64,000 bases of DNA from Syntrophus sp964555065 (lineage in GTDB: Bacteria; Desulfobacterota; Syntrophia; Syntrophales; Syntrophaceae), in the NCBI GenBank assembly GCA_964555065.1, contig CAZKRB010000001.1, positions 57,164 to 121,163 of the forward strand, in the 5' to 3' direction. This document shows, piece after piece, positions 1 to 9,291 of this stretch. The translations under genes were made by a program, and so were the position numbers. The notes beneath the pieces are model-generated. The model was not told where the DNA came from and made no database searches. It was given only the letters and a program-made list of their open reading frames with translations. How positions within the stretch are numbered: the first letter of the stretch is position 1; the number at the start of each line of letters is the position of its first letter.

Positions 1-272
1 AGAGCCAATATGGTGGGACTATAGACGAGTTGGAATGATTGAACCATAAGGGGAGCATGGCAAGCGCACGTGACGCAATTATTACAGCCATCGTAATCAT
101 GATTCTGTTCGAGCGGGGAACAAGGAGCTTGGTGAGGATTGGATATTTCGGTAAGCGATACTTGATCGCTTGCTCCTGAAAGAGGCATGGCATGCACACC
201 ATCGACTGCAATGGTCAGCATAACCACCAAAATAAGCCATGAAATAGGTTTTAAACAGAGTAAGTTCCTCAT
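1..272 (-). CDS. Cys-rich secreted small protein, partial (runs off left edge)
   Basis: Reading leftward from an ATG at 272, 90 codons stay open to the window edge, so the C-terminus is missing. The N-terminus is a clear signal peptide: MRNLLCLK, then a hydrophobic run WLILVVMLTIAV ending near VHAMP. The mature part is polar, then has a Cys/His cluster DGCNNCVTCACHAP that looks like a metal-binding patch. Small exported proteins of this style often sit beside heavy-metal RND efflux genes, but no such neighbour is visible here, so that link is inference. The reading frame is AT-richer than the genes to its right, which hints at a different origin. An overlapping frame at 97-360 is less plausible because it lacks the signal-peptide pattern. 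Confidence 0.55.
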   Translation of the reverse strand, partial: MRNLLCLKPISWLILVVMLTIAVDGVHAMPLSGASDQVSLTEISNPHQAPCSPLEQNHDYDGCNNCVTCACHAPLMVQSFQLVYSPTILA

Positions 273-636
273 GATTAAGAGCGCTATAACAAAAGGCTTT
301 AATCATAGTCAAGAATGATTTCTTCCCCAGCCTAAGGTGGTTTGAAAACAGATCCTGCAAGCCGGCTCCGAGGACCCACTCCCCCTCATCTCATACGAAG
401 CCTCCTGACTCACTTAACAAAAGAAATTTGCTACACAATTGCATTCCCCACAAATCTCGCTTTCAATAAATAATCCGCAATCTCTCGGCAAAATTGCAGG
501 TGAGGATAAGTAGATGGAAGTGTTGTCAACAACAATTCATTTTGTTTCTTTTCTTGAATCAAAAGTACGCACCAACAGGATGAGCCTCATCTTTCATAGG
601 TTCCCGGCGGGGGGCACTCCAGGGTTGCCACCCTGC
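273..636. other. Intergenic region, AT-rich, no gene seen
   Basis: This gap separates the Cys-rich partial gene from the antiporter stop codon. It is AT-richer than the flanking genes on its right and should contain the promoter of the leftward gene at 272. A short perfect hairpin (CAGGGT/ACCCTG, 620-635) lies directly after the antiporter stop codon but has no T-run, so it is only a weak terminator candidate. I see no convincing coding sequence. Confidence 0.5.
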
Positions 637-1842
637 TCATCCCTTATTCCAACTGGTCGTGGTGGGGCGGATCTCACCGATGCGCCGCAGAAGGGGGGTC
701 ATGGTCATGCCCTGGACGAAAATCGAGAAGGCAACGACGGCAAAGGTGACCGAGATGATCGTTCCCCGGTTCGGCACCCAGTCCGGCAGTCCCACTGCCA
801 ATGCCAACGCCAGGGCGCCGCGAAGACCGCCCCAGAACAGAACGAACTGATGCTTGCCCTGCACCCGCAGTCCGGAGCGGCCAAAGAGGGCGCAACAGGG
901 GTAGACGGCGAGCGCTCTTCCCAGCAGTACAAGCAGAATCGCGATGATCGCCGGCATCAGGACCGTTTTAAAATTCTGGAGGGAGACCTGTACCCCGATG
1001 CCAATGAAGATGAAGGAATTGGCGAGAAAACCAAGGTATTCCCAGTACGCATGAATGGCCTCTCTATTTTTGGCGGAAAGCGCTTGTCTGAGATTGCCGA
1101 CCAGAAGTCCCGCGGTCAGCGTGGCGAGGACGCCGGAAAAATGAAAGTGCTCGGCAATGAGGAATGAAGCGTAGGCGGCGACGGTCGTCAAGGTAAATTC
1201 AACAAGACGATCCTCCGTTCGCCCGGCAAGGAGTAAAATCGTGCCGGCGACCAGCGCGTCACAGAGCATGCCGCCTCCTACGGTCATCACCAGTTTCCCT
1301 GCGATGCTGCCGACTGTGGGAGAACCCCCCGCCGCTGCGGCAAGAATGACGGCGAAAAAAACAGCGGCCGTACCATCGTTGAGCAGGCTTTCCGCTTCAA
1401 CCAGCAGCCGGATTCGGCTGTGAACCCCGGCCTCATTGAACGTGGCGATGACGGAAACGGGATCGGTAGCCGCGATAAGGGCGCCGAAAAGCAGGGCGCT
1501 GATCCAGGGCCAATCGGCAAGAACCCGCATTCCCGATGCGGTTACCGCTGCGGACAGACATACCCCGACAGTGACCAGAACGAGAATCAGGATGAATTCC
1601 TTCCGTAATTTCCCCCAGGAAATCGCAATCGCCGCTTCAAAGACAAGGGGTGGCAGGAACACATTGAAAATCAGATCCTTGGTGAAAGGAATGGTGGTGT
1701 ACAGAGGAAAAAATGCCAATAGGATTCCGGCAAACACCAACCCCACACTGTAAGGAACCCGGAGCCGCCGGGTCAGGATCGCCACCGCACTGGCAACAAG
1801 CAGGAGACTCAGGAACCGATCCAATTTAATCAATAATTCCAT
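637..1842 (-). CDS. Cation:proton antiporter, CPA1/NhaP-like
   Basis: A 401-residue integral membrane protein of the monovalent cation:proton antiporter-1 family, expected to exchange Na+ or K+ for H+ across the inner membrane. About a dozen hydrophobic segments span the whole protein. The family's ion-binding helices are visible as ATDPVSVIATF (about residue 125) and EAESLLNDGTAAVFF (about residue 150), with the key Asp of each motif present. There is no long cytoplasmic C-terminal domain, so it is a short-form member. A GGGAGG ribosome site sits just before the ATG. It is the last gene of the leftward envelope cluster, 27 bases after the lipoprotein gene. The transported ion cannot be read from sequence. 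Confidence 0.85.
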   Translation of the reverse strand: MELLIKLDRFLSLLLVASAVAILTRRLRVPYSVGLVFAGILLAFFPLYTTIPFTKDLIFNVFLPPLVFEAAIAISWGKLRKEFILILVLVTVGVCLSAAVTASGMRVLADWPWISALLFGALIAATDPVSVIATFNEAGVHSRIRLLVEAESLLNDGTAAVFFAVILAAAAGGSPTVGSIAGKLVMTVGGGMLCDALVAGTILLLAGRTEDRLVEFTLTTVAAYASFLIAEHFHFSGVLATLTAGLLVGNLRQALSAKNREAIHAYWEYLGFLANSFIFIGIGVQVSLQNFKTVLMPAIIAILLVLLGRALAVYPCCALFGRSGLRVQGKHQFVLFWGGLRGALALALAVGLPDWVPNRGTIISVTFAVVAFSIFVQGMTMTPLLRRIGEIRPTTTSWNKG

Positions 1843-1869
1843 TTTTTCCTCCCCCGGATTTCTCCTCCT

Positions 1870-2937
1870 CTAACTGATGGGAACGGTGACCGTGGGACCC
1901 TGCGGCGACGGCCCGGTCTCCACCAGGCTGAGCAGGATCATCAGAAACGTAAAGATACTCTTCGATTGCCGATCCCGGTCATCGATCCAGAACCAGAAAT
2001 TGCGGTTTTGAACGGCGACAAAGCTGTCGGCGGGCTTTTCCCTGCCGCAGCGCACCCGGATCAGAGGAGGGGTCTGTTCCCTTCCTTCCCCGATTTCGGG
2101 CGACGTGGCGTAGGTTCGCCCTTCAGCCGCGTGCTCGGCCGGGACGTCGATCTGTGAGCATAATTCGATGATGATGTCCATGATTGAGCGGGTCAGGACG
2201 GCGATCTCGCCTTCCCGCGTTGGGGCCGCTCCATAAATGATTTTGAACTCATCCGCTTCGGGCTTCAGGTTGAGGAGCCGTCGCACTTCCAACCGGTTCT
2301 GACCGATTTCCCGGTCGGCTTTCCGGCGAAAAACCATGATGGCCGTATCCTGCCTGTCCTTCCTTTCAATCCGCGTCCCCACGGCCCCGGATTTCTGGAT
2401 CTGCTCCAGCCGCCCGATCAGCTCCCTGAACTCCGGATCTTCCCTGCGGGCAAAGCCGGGCGCCGAGGACTGGTTGTCCATATCGTTAATCGACTTGACG
2501 CACAGGTTGAACAGCACCTTGACGGGCCATCCCGCCTGAACCATGGAGAGAAGCGCGTAGGGGGTAATCGGCGTGAGGAGACTCCGGGTGAACTTCTCCC
2601 CGGTGAGGGGGGCATAGGTGATCGTCGGCTTTTCCCCCCAGGTGGAGGTTCCCCCGATCGCCTGCGTATTGGCGCTGGGCGGGAAGGACCATCCCGCCGC
2701 CAGGTTGACCGTGTTCTGGACGCCGACCAGATTGATCACCGAAGTCACATCCATGAAAACCGGCGTGTCGGAGTAGCGGATCTTCACGATGTTGAGGAGC
2801 ATCTGGGTTTTCCAGGATTCGGAAATGGCGACGCTGTAATCGTAGCGGTCACGGACGATGGCCGGTGCACCGATTCGGGTGCACCCCGCCAGGGGAAAAC
2901 AAATCAAGACGGCGATCAGGATTCCAATTCTCTTCAT
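1870..2937 (-). CDS. Uncharacterised lipoprotein
   Basis: I do not recognise the family. The product is about 355 residues and begins with a lipoprotein signal peptide, MKRIGILIAVLICFPLAGC, with the lipobox Cys at about residue 19. The start at 2937 was chosen over an upstream ATG because the signal peptide begins there and AGAGGTG lies just before it. The mature protein is polar and mixed alpha/beta in appearance; near the C-terminus there is a hydrophobic stretch (FTFLMILLSLVE). Its position between an AI-2E-family permease and an antiporter, downstream of pqiABC, suggests an envelope role, but that is context only. Confidence 0.7.
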   Translation of the reverse strand: MKRIGILIAVLICFPLAGCTRIGAPAIVRDRYDYSVAISESWKTQMLLNIVKIRYSDTPVFMDVTSVINLVGVQNTVNLAAGWSFPPSANTQAIGGTSTWGEKPTITYAPLTGEKFTRSLLTPITPYALLSMVQAGWPVKVLFNLCVKSINDMDNQSSAPGFARREDPEFRELIGRLEQIQKSGAVGTRIERKDRQDTAIMVFRRKADREIGQNRLEVRRLLNLKPEADEFKIIYGAAPTREGEIAVLTRSIMDIIIELCSQIDVPAEHAAEGRTYATSPEIGEGREQTPPLIRVRCGREKPADSFVAVQNRNFWFWIDDRDRQSKSIFTFLMILLSLVETGPSPQGPTVTVPIS

Positions 2938-3019
2938 CTCGGCACCTCTTACGGTACGGATGCGGCGTTGCTCCATAACCGGCGAGTTGAGTTCTTTCCT
3001 TTCTGTTCCTGCTCTATTC

Positions 3020-4117
3020 TTACGGCTTGGGTTCCGCCTCGCTTTTGACTTCCTCTCCTGCCGGTTCCCCTTCAGTCACCCATACTCCCAGGAGCCGATA
3101 GCTTACGGAGAGCACCACCGGCCCTATAAAAAGCCCGATGATGCCGAAGGAGACCAGGCCGCCGATGACGCCGGCAAAAATCAGGAGCAGGGGCAGGTCG
3201 GCCCCCTTCTTGATGAGGATCGGGCGCAGGAAATTGTCGAGCGTGCCGACGACGATCGTCACCACGAGCAGGAGGATTCCCCAGGTCGTCGAACCGCTCC
3301 AGAAGAGCCAGATCACGGAGGGGATGAGGACGAGCCCCGGACCGAGCTGGGCGATACAGAGCATGAACATCACGGCCGTCAGGATGGCGGCAGCCGGGAT
3401 GCCGGTCAGGATGAGCCCGATTCCTCCGAGGAGCGACTGGATCAGGGCCGTACCGACAACCCCGAGCGCAACGCCCCGGACGGTTTTCGCGGCCAGTACG
3501 GTGGCTTCCTCTCCGCGCTTTCCTCCCAGCCGGCGCGCGAAACGAAGGATGGCCGTCGAGGCTGTCTCGCCGCTGGCGTAGCAGATTGCCGCGATGATGA
3601 CCGTCAGGAGAAACTGGACCGCAATGAGGCCGACGCTTCCCGCCTGGGACAGGAACCATTTCAACAGCTGTCCGGCGTAGGGGGCCAGGCGTGCCGACAG
3701 CCCCTCCGGTCCTGTCCGGACATTCTCCCAGGCAGCGGCCAGCTTGGGGCCCGCATAGGGAATCCCGGTCAACCAGCCGGGAAGGGCCGGCAGCGCCTGC
3801 GCCTGGAAGGATTGAACCCAGTCGGCGATCCGGTCCGCGTTCTCGATGATGGCGACAATGGCCAGGGAGAAGGGAACAATGAACAAGAGCAGCATGATGA
3901 TCGTCATGGCGGTGACGGCGAGGCTGCGCTTTCTCCACAGCCAGCCCTCCACCTTCAGCATGAACGGCCAGGTGGCCACCACGATCATGGCGGCCCAGAC
4001 GAGGGAGAGAAGAAAGGGCCTCATGATCCAAAAACAGGCGGCAATCAGGACGCCGATCCAGAGAATCTGCAGGGTCGTGCGGGTCAGGTCCGGGACGGCC
4101 GGTCTATGCATCGTCAT
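3020..4117 (-). CDS. AI-2E family transporter (PerM/YdiK-like)
   Basis: A 365-residue membrane protein with the AI-2E/UPF0118 pattern: two to three hydrophobic segments near residues 15-80, a soluble stretch (about 85-150), then a second block of membrane helices with the typical C-terminal run ending near SYRLLGVW. Members export small molecules or act as Na+/H+ antiporters (the halophile homologues), and only a few bind autoinducer-2, so the substrate is open. The ATG has GAGGAG just upstream. It follows pqiC by 48 bases on the same strand and is probably co-transcribed with the pqi genes. Confidence 0.8.
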   Translation of the reverse strand: MTMHRPAVPDLTRTTLQILWIGVLIAACFWIMRPFLLSLVWAAMIVVATWPFMLKVEGWLWRKRSLAVTAMTIIMLLLFIVPFSLAIVAIIENADRIADWVQSFQAQALPALPGWLTGIPYAGPKLAAAWENVRTGPEGLSARLAPYAGQLLKWFLSQAGSVGLIAVQFLLTVIIAAICYASGETASTAILRFARRLGGKRGEEATVLAAKTVRGVALGVVGTALIQSLLGGIGLILTGIPAAAILTAVMFMLCIAQLGPGLVLIPSVIWLFWSGSTTWGILLLVVTIVVGTLDNFLRPILIKKGADLPLLLIFAGVIGGLVSFGIIGLFIGPVVLSVSYRLLGVWVTEGEPAGEEVKSEAEPKP

Positions 4118-4165
4118 GGCGCTCCTCTTTTCTTTGCCGGAGTAAAGTTTTGGGCAAGGGATCTC

Positions 4166-4801
4166 TCAAGGTTCATGACCTTCCCTTTCCCGCTGTGGAG
4201 ACAGGGGATTTGCCCGTCTTTGACTTTCCATCTCCCGGATCGCTGCTGCGATCTCGCCGCTCAGGCGGCCCAGAGCCCGGCTGTGCGCTGCCGCCAGTCC
4301 GTTATAACCGCCGCCCTGCGTCGGCTCGGTGATCGTCGTGCGGCCTGTGTGAGACAGACCTTCCTTCCTGGCGTTCACTCTCCACAGGGCGTCCAGCGTT
4401 GCCGACTTGCCCGGTTCCGATTCGAAATGAAGAAGGTCGATTCCCACCCGATAGGACGCTTCCACAGCCGGCGATTGCGGAAACACCGTGAGCTGCTGCG
4501 TCCCGAGCAGCGAGGCCAGGTTCTCGGCGATCACTCGCGCAATGGCGCCTGGAAGCGGTGACGCCCAGCGGTGGAATTCATCAATGGAAACCGAATTCGG
4601 ACCGGTTTTTAAAACAATCTGCGGCCGGTCGATCACGGCAGGGATGAGGACCGGGCCGACGGAAATGGAGGCGTCAGTCATCGTCGCCATGGCCGGCAGC
4701 GGCGCCGGGCTCAGCGTATAGAATTGCGACGGCTGAGTGGAGGCGCAGCCCGCCGGCAAAGCGGCAAGCGCGCAGAGGATAACGCAGGCGATTCTCTTCA
4801 T
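4166..4801 (-). CDS. pqiC: PqiC-like outer-membrane lipoprotein
   Basis: A 211-residue lipoprotein with signal peptide and lipobox LPAGC (Cys at about 19), then the family-typical phrase SQFYTLSPAP and SVGPVLIPAVIDRPQIV. This matches the PqiC/ABC-type auxiliary lipoprotein family (DUF330). PqiC caps the PqiB needle at the outer membrane and helps move lipids between membranes. The gene overlaps pqiB by four bases (ATGA), which implies translational coupling. The order pqiA-pqiB-pqiC is the standard one and supports the call. Confidence 0.88.
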   Translation of the reverse strand: MKRIACVILCALAALPAGCASTQPSQFYTLSPAPLPAMATMTDASISVGPVLIPAVIDRPQIVLKTGPNSVSIDEFHRWASPLPGAIARVIAENLASLLGTQQLTVFPQSPAVEASYRVGIDLLHFESEPGKSATLDALWRVNARKEGLSHTGRTTITEPTQGGGYNGLAAAHSRALGRLSGEIAAAIREMESQRRANPLSPQREREGHEP

Positions 4802-6465
4802 TTGGGCACCTCCTGAACTTTCCCGCGGATGAGGGCATCGGGGTTGCGTTCGAGATATTCCGCCAACTCACTGATCGACCGCGCGGCGCGGGCAATCTCC
4901 TGAAGAGCGACCCGCAGTTCCTGCTGTGCCGCCGCGTCTTTTCCGACCAGGGTGCTGTCAGTGCTTGCCAGCACCCGCTCGGCGGCCGAGATGGTCTTCC
5001 GGAGTTCCTGGACGGTCGCCATGACCTCCGGGAGCATTTCGCCGTCGATGCGGTTCAGCATCCGGTTGGTGTCCTGCATCGTCCGGTTGAGCGTTGCCAG
5101 CGTATGCTTCGCATTTTCCCCGATGGCGGCCAGGGGCATTTTATCGATCTTGGCGATGATGCCGTTCACCTTGGCTTCCAGATCCTGGAGGCTCCCCTGC
5201 ATCACGGGAAATTCATAGGGGGGGGCTGTCCAGTCCATTTTCACCGCGGGGGCATTGGGAAAGCGGTCAAGGGCGACATACAGCTGTCCCGTCACCAGAT
5301 TTCCGCTGCGCAGCTGCGCCCGCAGCCCCCGGTCGACCATCCGCTGGAGGAAGGCCTGCCGCTCTTTCAGACTCCGGGCGATCTGCTCGGCAGTCGTCGA
5401 CTTCTTCAGATGCTCCAGGAAACGGGCCGGATAAATTTCGATGTCCACACGCGGGCGGACGCCTGCCGTCTTCGGAACGTATTCGAGACCGACCCGGGTG
5501 ACTTCGCCCACGGGCAACCCGAGATACGTGACGGGCGCCCCGACGGAGAGGCCGCGCAACGATTCATTGAAATAGAGGACATAGGGCGTAACGATCGTCT
5601 CTCGCTCCTTCAGCGCCGCCGTGCGGTTGCCGTAAAGGGGAAAAACCGCGCCCTCCGGTGCAGCTGCCGCAACAGCTGCCGAAGGAAGGGTTTCGAAGGC
5701 AATCCCGCCGATCAGCAGCGACACGACGGACTGGGTCTGTACAGACAAGCCGTTTGCCCCCAGGGAGACATCGACCCCGCTTGCCTGCCAGAAGCGTGTT
5801 TGCGGGGTAACATAGCTGTCGTAGGGTGAATTCACGAAGATTTTGATGTCAATGGATTTGCCGTCCCTGGAAAGATCGTAGCCGATGACCCGCCCCACAT
5901 TCAGGCGGCGGTAATAAAGGGGGGAGCCGATTCCTACCGATCCCAGGGTGTCCGCATGAAGAACAAACTGCCGTCCCGGCTGATCGAGAGTAACCGCCGG
6001 CGGAACTTCGAGGCCGATGAATTGCCGGCGGGGCTTGGTGGATTTCCCGACCTCCAGCCCGATGTGGTTGCCGGCCAACAGCGTACCGATGCCGGAGACT
6101 CCGCTCAGGGTGACGCGCGGCTGTTCCACCCAGAATCTGGCGTCCTCGACGATCAGGCCTTTGGCGCTCTTGTTGATCTTTGCCGTCACCACGACCTTTT
6201 TGAAGTCAGGGGTGAGTTCCACCGTCTCCACCCGGCCGATGTTGACGTCCTTGTACTTCACAAAGGTCTTATCCGCTTCGACTCCCTCGGCCGCCTTGAA
6301 GACGATGGTGATCGTCGGGCCTTGACTGAGGATCTGCTGGATGGCGATCCCGAGGCCGACGAGCGCCGCGACGATAGGAATGATCCAGACCGCCGAGAAC
6401 CGCATTTTCTTCTTCGGCTTGGCGGTGGCCAGCGGGATGTTGTTGAGATCGCCGGAGTCAGTCAT
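4798..6465 (-). CDS. pqiB: PqiB-like MCE-domain intermembrane transport protein
   Basis: A 555-residue protein with one N-terminal membrane anchor (about residues 25-47) and three MCE repeats. The repeats are recognisable by the phrases FVKYKDVNIGRVETV, PLYYRRLNVGRVIGY and PVTYLGLPVGEVTRV. Three MCE domains followed by a long helical tail (about 420-540) is the PqiB architecture: a hexameric syringe-like tunnel crossing the periplasm for lipid movement. The ATG follows AAGGAGG. The gene starts one base after the pqiA stop codon and overlaps pqiC, so the three form one operon. Confidence 0.92.
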   Translation of the reverse strand: MTDSGDLNNIPLATAKPKKKMRFSAVWIIPIVAALVGLGIAIQQILSQGPTITIVFKAAEGVEADKTFVKYKDVNIGRVETVELTPDFKKVVVTAKINKSAKGLIVEDARFWVEQPRVTLSGVSGIGTLLAGNHIGLEVGKSTKPRRQFIGLEVPPAVTLDQPGRQFVLHADTLGSVGIGSPLYYRRLNVGRVIGYDLSRDGKSIDIKIFVNSPYDSYVTPQTRFWQASGVDVSLGANGLSVQTQSVVSLLIGGIAFETLPSAAVAAAAPEGAVFPLYGNRTAALKERETIVTPYVLYFNESLRGLSVGAPVTYLGLPVGEVTRVGLEYVPKTAGVRPRVDIEIYPARFLEHLKKSTTAEQIARSLKERQAFLQRMVDRGLRAQLRSGNLVTGQLYVALDRFPNAPAVKMDWTAPPYEFPVMQGSLQDLEAKVNGIIAKIDKMPLAAIGENAKHTLATLNRTMQDTNRMLNRIDGEMLPEVMATVQELRKTISAAERVLASTDSTLVGKDAAAQQELRVALQEIARAARSISELAEYLERNPDALIRGKVQEVPK

Positions 6466-6466
6466 T

Positions 6467-7780
6467 TTATTCCTCCTTGTTGTTGCTGGAATCCCAGATC
6501 AGCCGGGGGTCGAAGGCTTCGGCTGCGAGCATGGTCAGCACGACGACGGCCGCGAAAAACATCACGCCGGCGCCCGGTTCCACGGACATGAGGGGCTGGA
6601 GCTGGACGAGGGCGACGACGAAGGTCACGACAAAGACGTCCAGCATCGACCAACGCCCGACGAACTCCACCAGCCGATAGAGGCGAACCCGCTCCTGCCG
6701 GCTTCCGATGGAGCGGCGCTGGACGGTGAGGAGCAGATAGGCCAGGGCGGAAATCTTGGCCATGGGAATGATGATGCTGGCAATCAGAACGATCAGCGCC
6801 AGCGGCCAGGATCCCGACTCATAGAGCAGGACGACGCCGCTCAGGATCGTGTCTTTTTCGGCGTAAGTAGGCGTCGTAGTGCTCATGATCGGGATCAGGT
6901 TGGCCGGGATGTAGCAGATCGCGGCGGCGATGAGCAGGGCCCAGGTGCGCTGGATCGTGTTGCGACGGCGCAGCTCAAGCTCGGAACCGCAGCGCGGGCA
7001 GCGTCCCGGTTCAAAGACATCGGCCGGCTTCGACAGCAGGCCGCAGGACTCGCAGGAGACAAGTCCCAGCCTGATGCCTGTCAGGGTCGCCTGGGTGCCT
7101 GTACTTTTGATCTGCTCTTCCTCCCGACCCCCCGATTTCAGGGATTCCGCCGATCGAGGCAATTGGTCATCCGCCCAGGAGATTCGCGACCATGCTTCAC
7201 GAGGATCGAAACAGACCGTCATTGCCGCGATCAGGACGATCAGCGCACCGACAGCGAACATCCCGATGCCCGGAATTACCGTCGCCAGGTCCGCAATCTT
7301 GATCAGGGCGACCAGGATGCCGAGCATCATCACCTCGACCATTGCCCAGGACGAGTTAAGTCTCGTGATCCGCAAAAGAGCGCCCACCCAGGAGGGAGCA
7401 GGGGATTGCCTTAAGGCGAGCAGGATCGTCAGCATGAATACAATATGGACTGTCGGAGCGATCACGGTGCAGAACGCAACCAGCACGGCCGTGACTCCCT
7501 CCCCCTGCTGCCACATCTTCAGTACGCCGCCGAGGATCGTCGTGCTGGCATGGCGCCCGACGGCTGAGAGCCCCATCAGCGGCATGACGTTGGCAACGAT
7601 CAGGACAATGGCTGCGGCAGCCGTCAAGGCAAGGGTCCGGTCAAGGGAATCGGGCTTGCTGGAGGCGATCATATGGCGACAGCGCGGGCAGAGCGCCCTC
7701 CCTCCCGGCGGAAGGGCCGGGATGCGCTGCAGCAGATCGCAGTCAGGGCAGGCCTCGATATTCTGGAAAAAAGGGGTCAT
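6467..7780 (-). CDS. pqiA: PqiA-like inner-membrane protein, two zinc-ribbon halves
   Basis: A 437-residue membrane protein built of two repeated PqiA halves. Each half begins with a Cys4 ribbon, CPDCDLLQ with CPRC near the N-terminus and CESCGLL with CPRCG at about residue 210-235, followed by four hydrophobic segments. PqiA is the inner-membrane partner of PqiB in lipid trafficking and membrane stress defence. It is the first of the three pqi genes and starts one base after the stop of the upstream channel gene. The full double-domain form is intact. Confidence 0.92.
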   Translation of the reverse strand: MTPFFQNIEACPDCDLLQRIPALPPGGRALCPRCRHMIASSKPDSLDRTLALTAAAAIVLIVANVMPLMGLSAVGRHASTTILGGVLKMWQQGEGVTAVLVAFCTVIAPTVHIVFMLTILLALRQSPAPSWVGALLRITRLNSSWAMVEVMMLGILVALIKIADLATVIPGIGMFAVGALIVLIAAMTVCFDPREAWSRISWADDQLPRSAESLKSGGREEEQIKSTGTQATLTGIRLGLVSCESCGLLSKPADVFEPGRCPRCGSELELRRRNTIQRTWALLIAAAICYIPANLIPIMSTTTPTYAEKDTILSGVVLLYESGSWPLALIVLIASIIIPMAKISALAYLLLTVQRRSIGSRQERVRLYRLVEFVGRWSMLDVFVVTFVVALVQLQPLMSVEPGAGVMFFAAVVVLTMLAAEAFDPRLIWDSSNNKEE

Positions 7781-7781
7781 T

Positions 7782-8540
7782 TCATTCTTTCCCCTCTACC
7801 TGATCGATTGGGCTTTGAAGGCTTTTTTCGCCCTCGGTGGAGTAGATCGAGACCAGCCGGGCGACCAGAATGGTCACGTAAAATACGCCGGCGACGGATT
7901 CCGTCACCGCCAGCATCCGGGAGACATTGGTCGCCGGGATGATGTCCCCATAGCCGACAGTCATGAGGGTGGCGAAACTGAAATAGAAGGCTTCGAAGCC
8001 CGTCGGCACATGTCTGGAAGCGGATCCCACCGTAAAGAAAAAGGAATCAGGCGATATCCGGGCGACCAGCTGATAGAGGAAGGACCAGAGCAGCCCCAGC
8101 ATCAGGTAGTCCGCAATGGCCGCACAGAGGATATCCATACTGACCTTTGAAGCCCGGAGGATGAAACTCAGGAGATTCAACCCGACAAACCCGCAGAAGA
8201 GCGCGGCGACTGCCAGAAAGACTTCAGGCGGCATCAGGTCCGGCCGCCAATAATTCAGCCATTTTCCGACCAGTGCGGGTGCCGCCAGGGCAAGACCCCA
8301 GATCAGCGTGGTGCGCCGGCTGCCGATCGCCAGCAATGCGGACAGCAGCACCAGCGTCAGGAGAACGGAGAGGATCAGAATGCCGTGAGGCAGCAGCTCG
8401 ATGAAAGGAAAGACGACGAGCAGCAGGACCTGGAGGGCCAGAAAGGCGCGCAGAGAGAACCGGGAAATTCCTTTCCCGTCAAGGGCGTTCTGATCAGGCC
8501 TGCTTTCCCCATCGCGCTTCGGCTGCTTTCTTTGAGGCAT
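7782..8540 (-). CDS. Two-pore-helix ion channel, K+-channel type
   Basis: A 252-residue membrane protein with about five or six hydrophobic segments. The C-terminal third carries the ion-channel pore (Ion_trans_2): a pore helix followed by the selectivity filter TVGYGD and then an inner helix VFYVTILVARLVSIY. The TxGYGD filter is the K+ signature. The ending has no RCK/TrkA-N domain. It is the first gene of the pqi cluster, one base from pqiA, so channel and lipid-transport genes appear co-transcribed. A second channel of similar design lies at 11104-11769. Confidence 0.8.
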   Translation of the reverse strand: MPQRKQPKRDGESRPDQNALDGKGISRFSLRAFLALQVLLLVVFPFIELLPHGILILSVLLTLVLLSALLAIGSRRTTLIWGLALAAPALVGKWLNYWRPDLMPPEVFLAVAALFCGFVGLNLLSFILRASKVSMDILCAAIADYLMLGLLWSFLYQLVARISPDSFFFTVGSASRHVPTGFEAFYFSFATLMTVGYGDIIPATNVSRMLAVTESVAGVFYVTILVARLVSIYSTEGEKSLQSPIDQVEGKE

Positions 8541-8697
8541 AACAACCTCCAGGAACCTGCGGCCGCCCGTCCTCTCCGGGAAAATCCGGGCGGTGAGTCT
8601 ACAGAGGGGAAGGTTCCGGACACCCCGAAAGCCGTTCCTAAACCGGATCGGTCCTGACGGCAGGCCGCCCGCCCGCGTTTCTGCGTTGAAAAGGTCT

Positions 8698-9261
8698 CTA
8701 TTTTCTGATCTTCGTAATCTTCGTCCCCTGCAGGCCGAGACCGGCCATCAGCCCTCTCTGGTCGAAAAAGAAGGCATAAACATCGGATTTTGCCGTGGTG
8801 GTGGAGATGCCGCCCGCTGCCCCCACATCGACGACCACAATATTCGGCGTCAGGCCGAGTTCCCAGCCGTCACTTTTGTCCAGATAGGCCAGGGAAGAGT
8901 CCGTCATCAGGAACAGGGCGTAGCCGTACTGCTGGATGCCGGCCTGCAGGCCATAAGAAGCGGAAAGGGTGTTGTAGTAAGCGACCACCTTCCCGTCCCG
9001 GATCAGGGCGCCCTCTCCATACTGCCCCCCCACGATGAATCCGCCCTTTACGATATCCGGAAAGACGAGGATGGCTTTTGCCGTTCTGCTCATCTCCTTT
9101 GCCGTCGGCGACTTCGTGTAGAGCTTCTGTAGAGACTTCCGGACATTATAATCGATTTGTGTTGCGGAGGCCGCCGTGGCCTGATCTGTGACGACGAAGG
9201 CCATCGCGAACACTGCCATTGCGCAAAGAGTAACCGTTAACGGTAAGCGTAAGCGTCTCAT
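8698..9261 (-). CDS. SYLF/YSC84-domain exported protein, copy 1
   Basis: A 187-residue protein with an N-terminal signal peptide (RLPLTVTLCAMAVFAMAF, cleavage near ATAAS) and a SYLF (YSC84, lipid-binding) domain covering the rest. Family phrases include AKAILVFPDIVKGGFIVGG, GYALFLM and SDVYAFFFDQRGL. I chose the ATG at 9261 because GGAGG lies eight bases before it; an ATG at 9267 is too close to that site. It follows the 165-residue exported protein gene by 30 bases. A diverged copy of this pair lies inverted at 18.3-19.2 kb. Bacterial SYLF proteins are presumed lipid binders; the role here is unknown. Confidence 0.85.
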   Translation of the reverse strand: MRRLRLPLTVTLCAMAVFAMAFVVTDQATAASATQIDYNVRKSLQKLYTKSPTAKEMSRTAKAILVFPDIVKGGFIVGGQYGEGALIRDGKVVAYYNTLSASYGLQAGIQQYGYALFLMTDSSLAYLDKSDGWELGLTPNIVVVDVGAAGGISTTTAKSDVYAFFFDQRGLMAGLGLQGTKITKIRK

Positions 9262-9291
9262 TTGCATATCCTCCTTTTCTTAGAGGGTTTT

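Noticed and set aside
97..360. Minus-strand frame of 87 codons at the left edge
   Set aside because: It overlaps the signal-peptide-bearing Cys-rich frame in another register; its composition is not protein-like past the first 45 residues.
2858..4561. Long plus-strand open frame of 567 codons
   Set aside because: It lies antisense to the AI-2E transporter and pqiC genes, has no ribosome site, is rich in Gly/Asp/Arg and has no recognisable domain. It is a by-product of GC-rich codon use.
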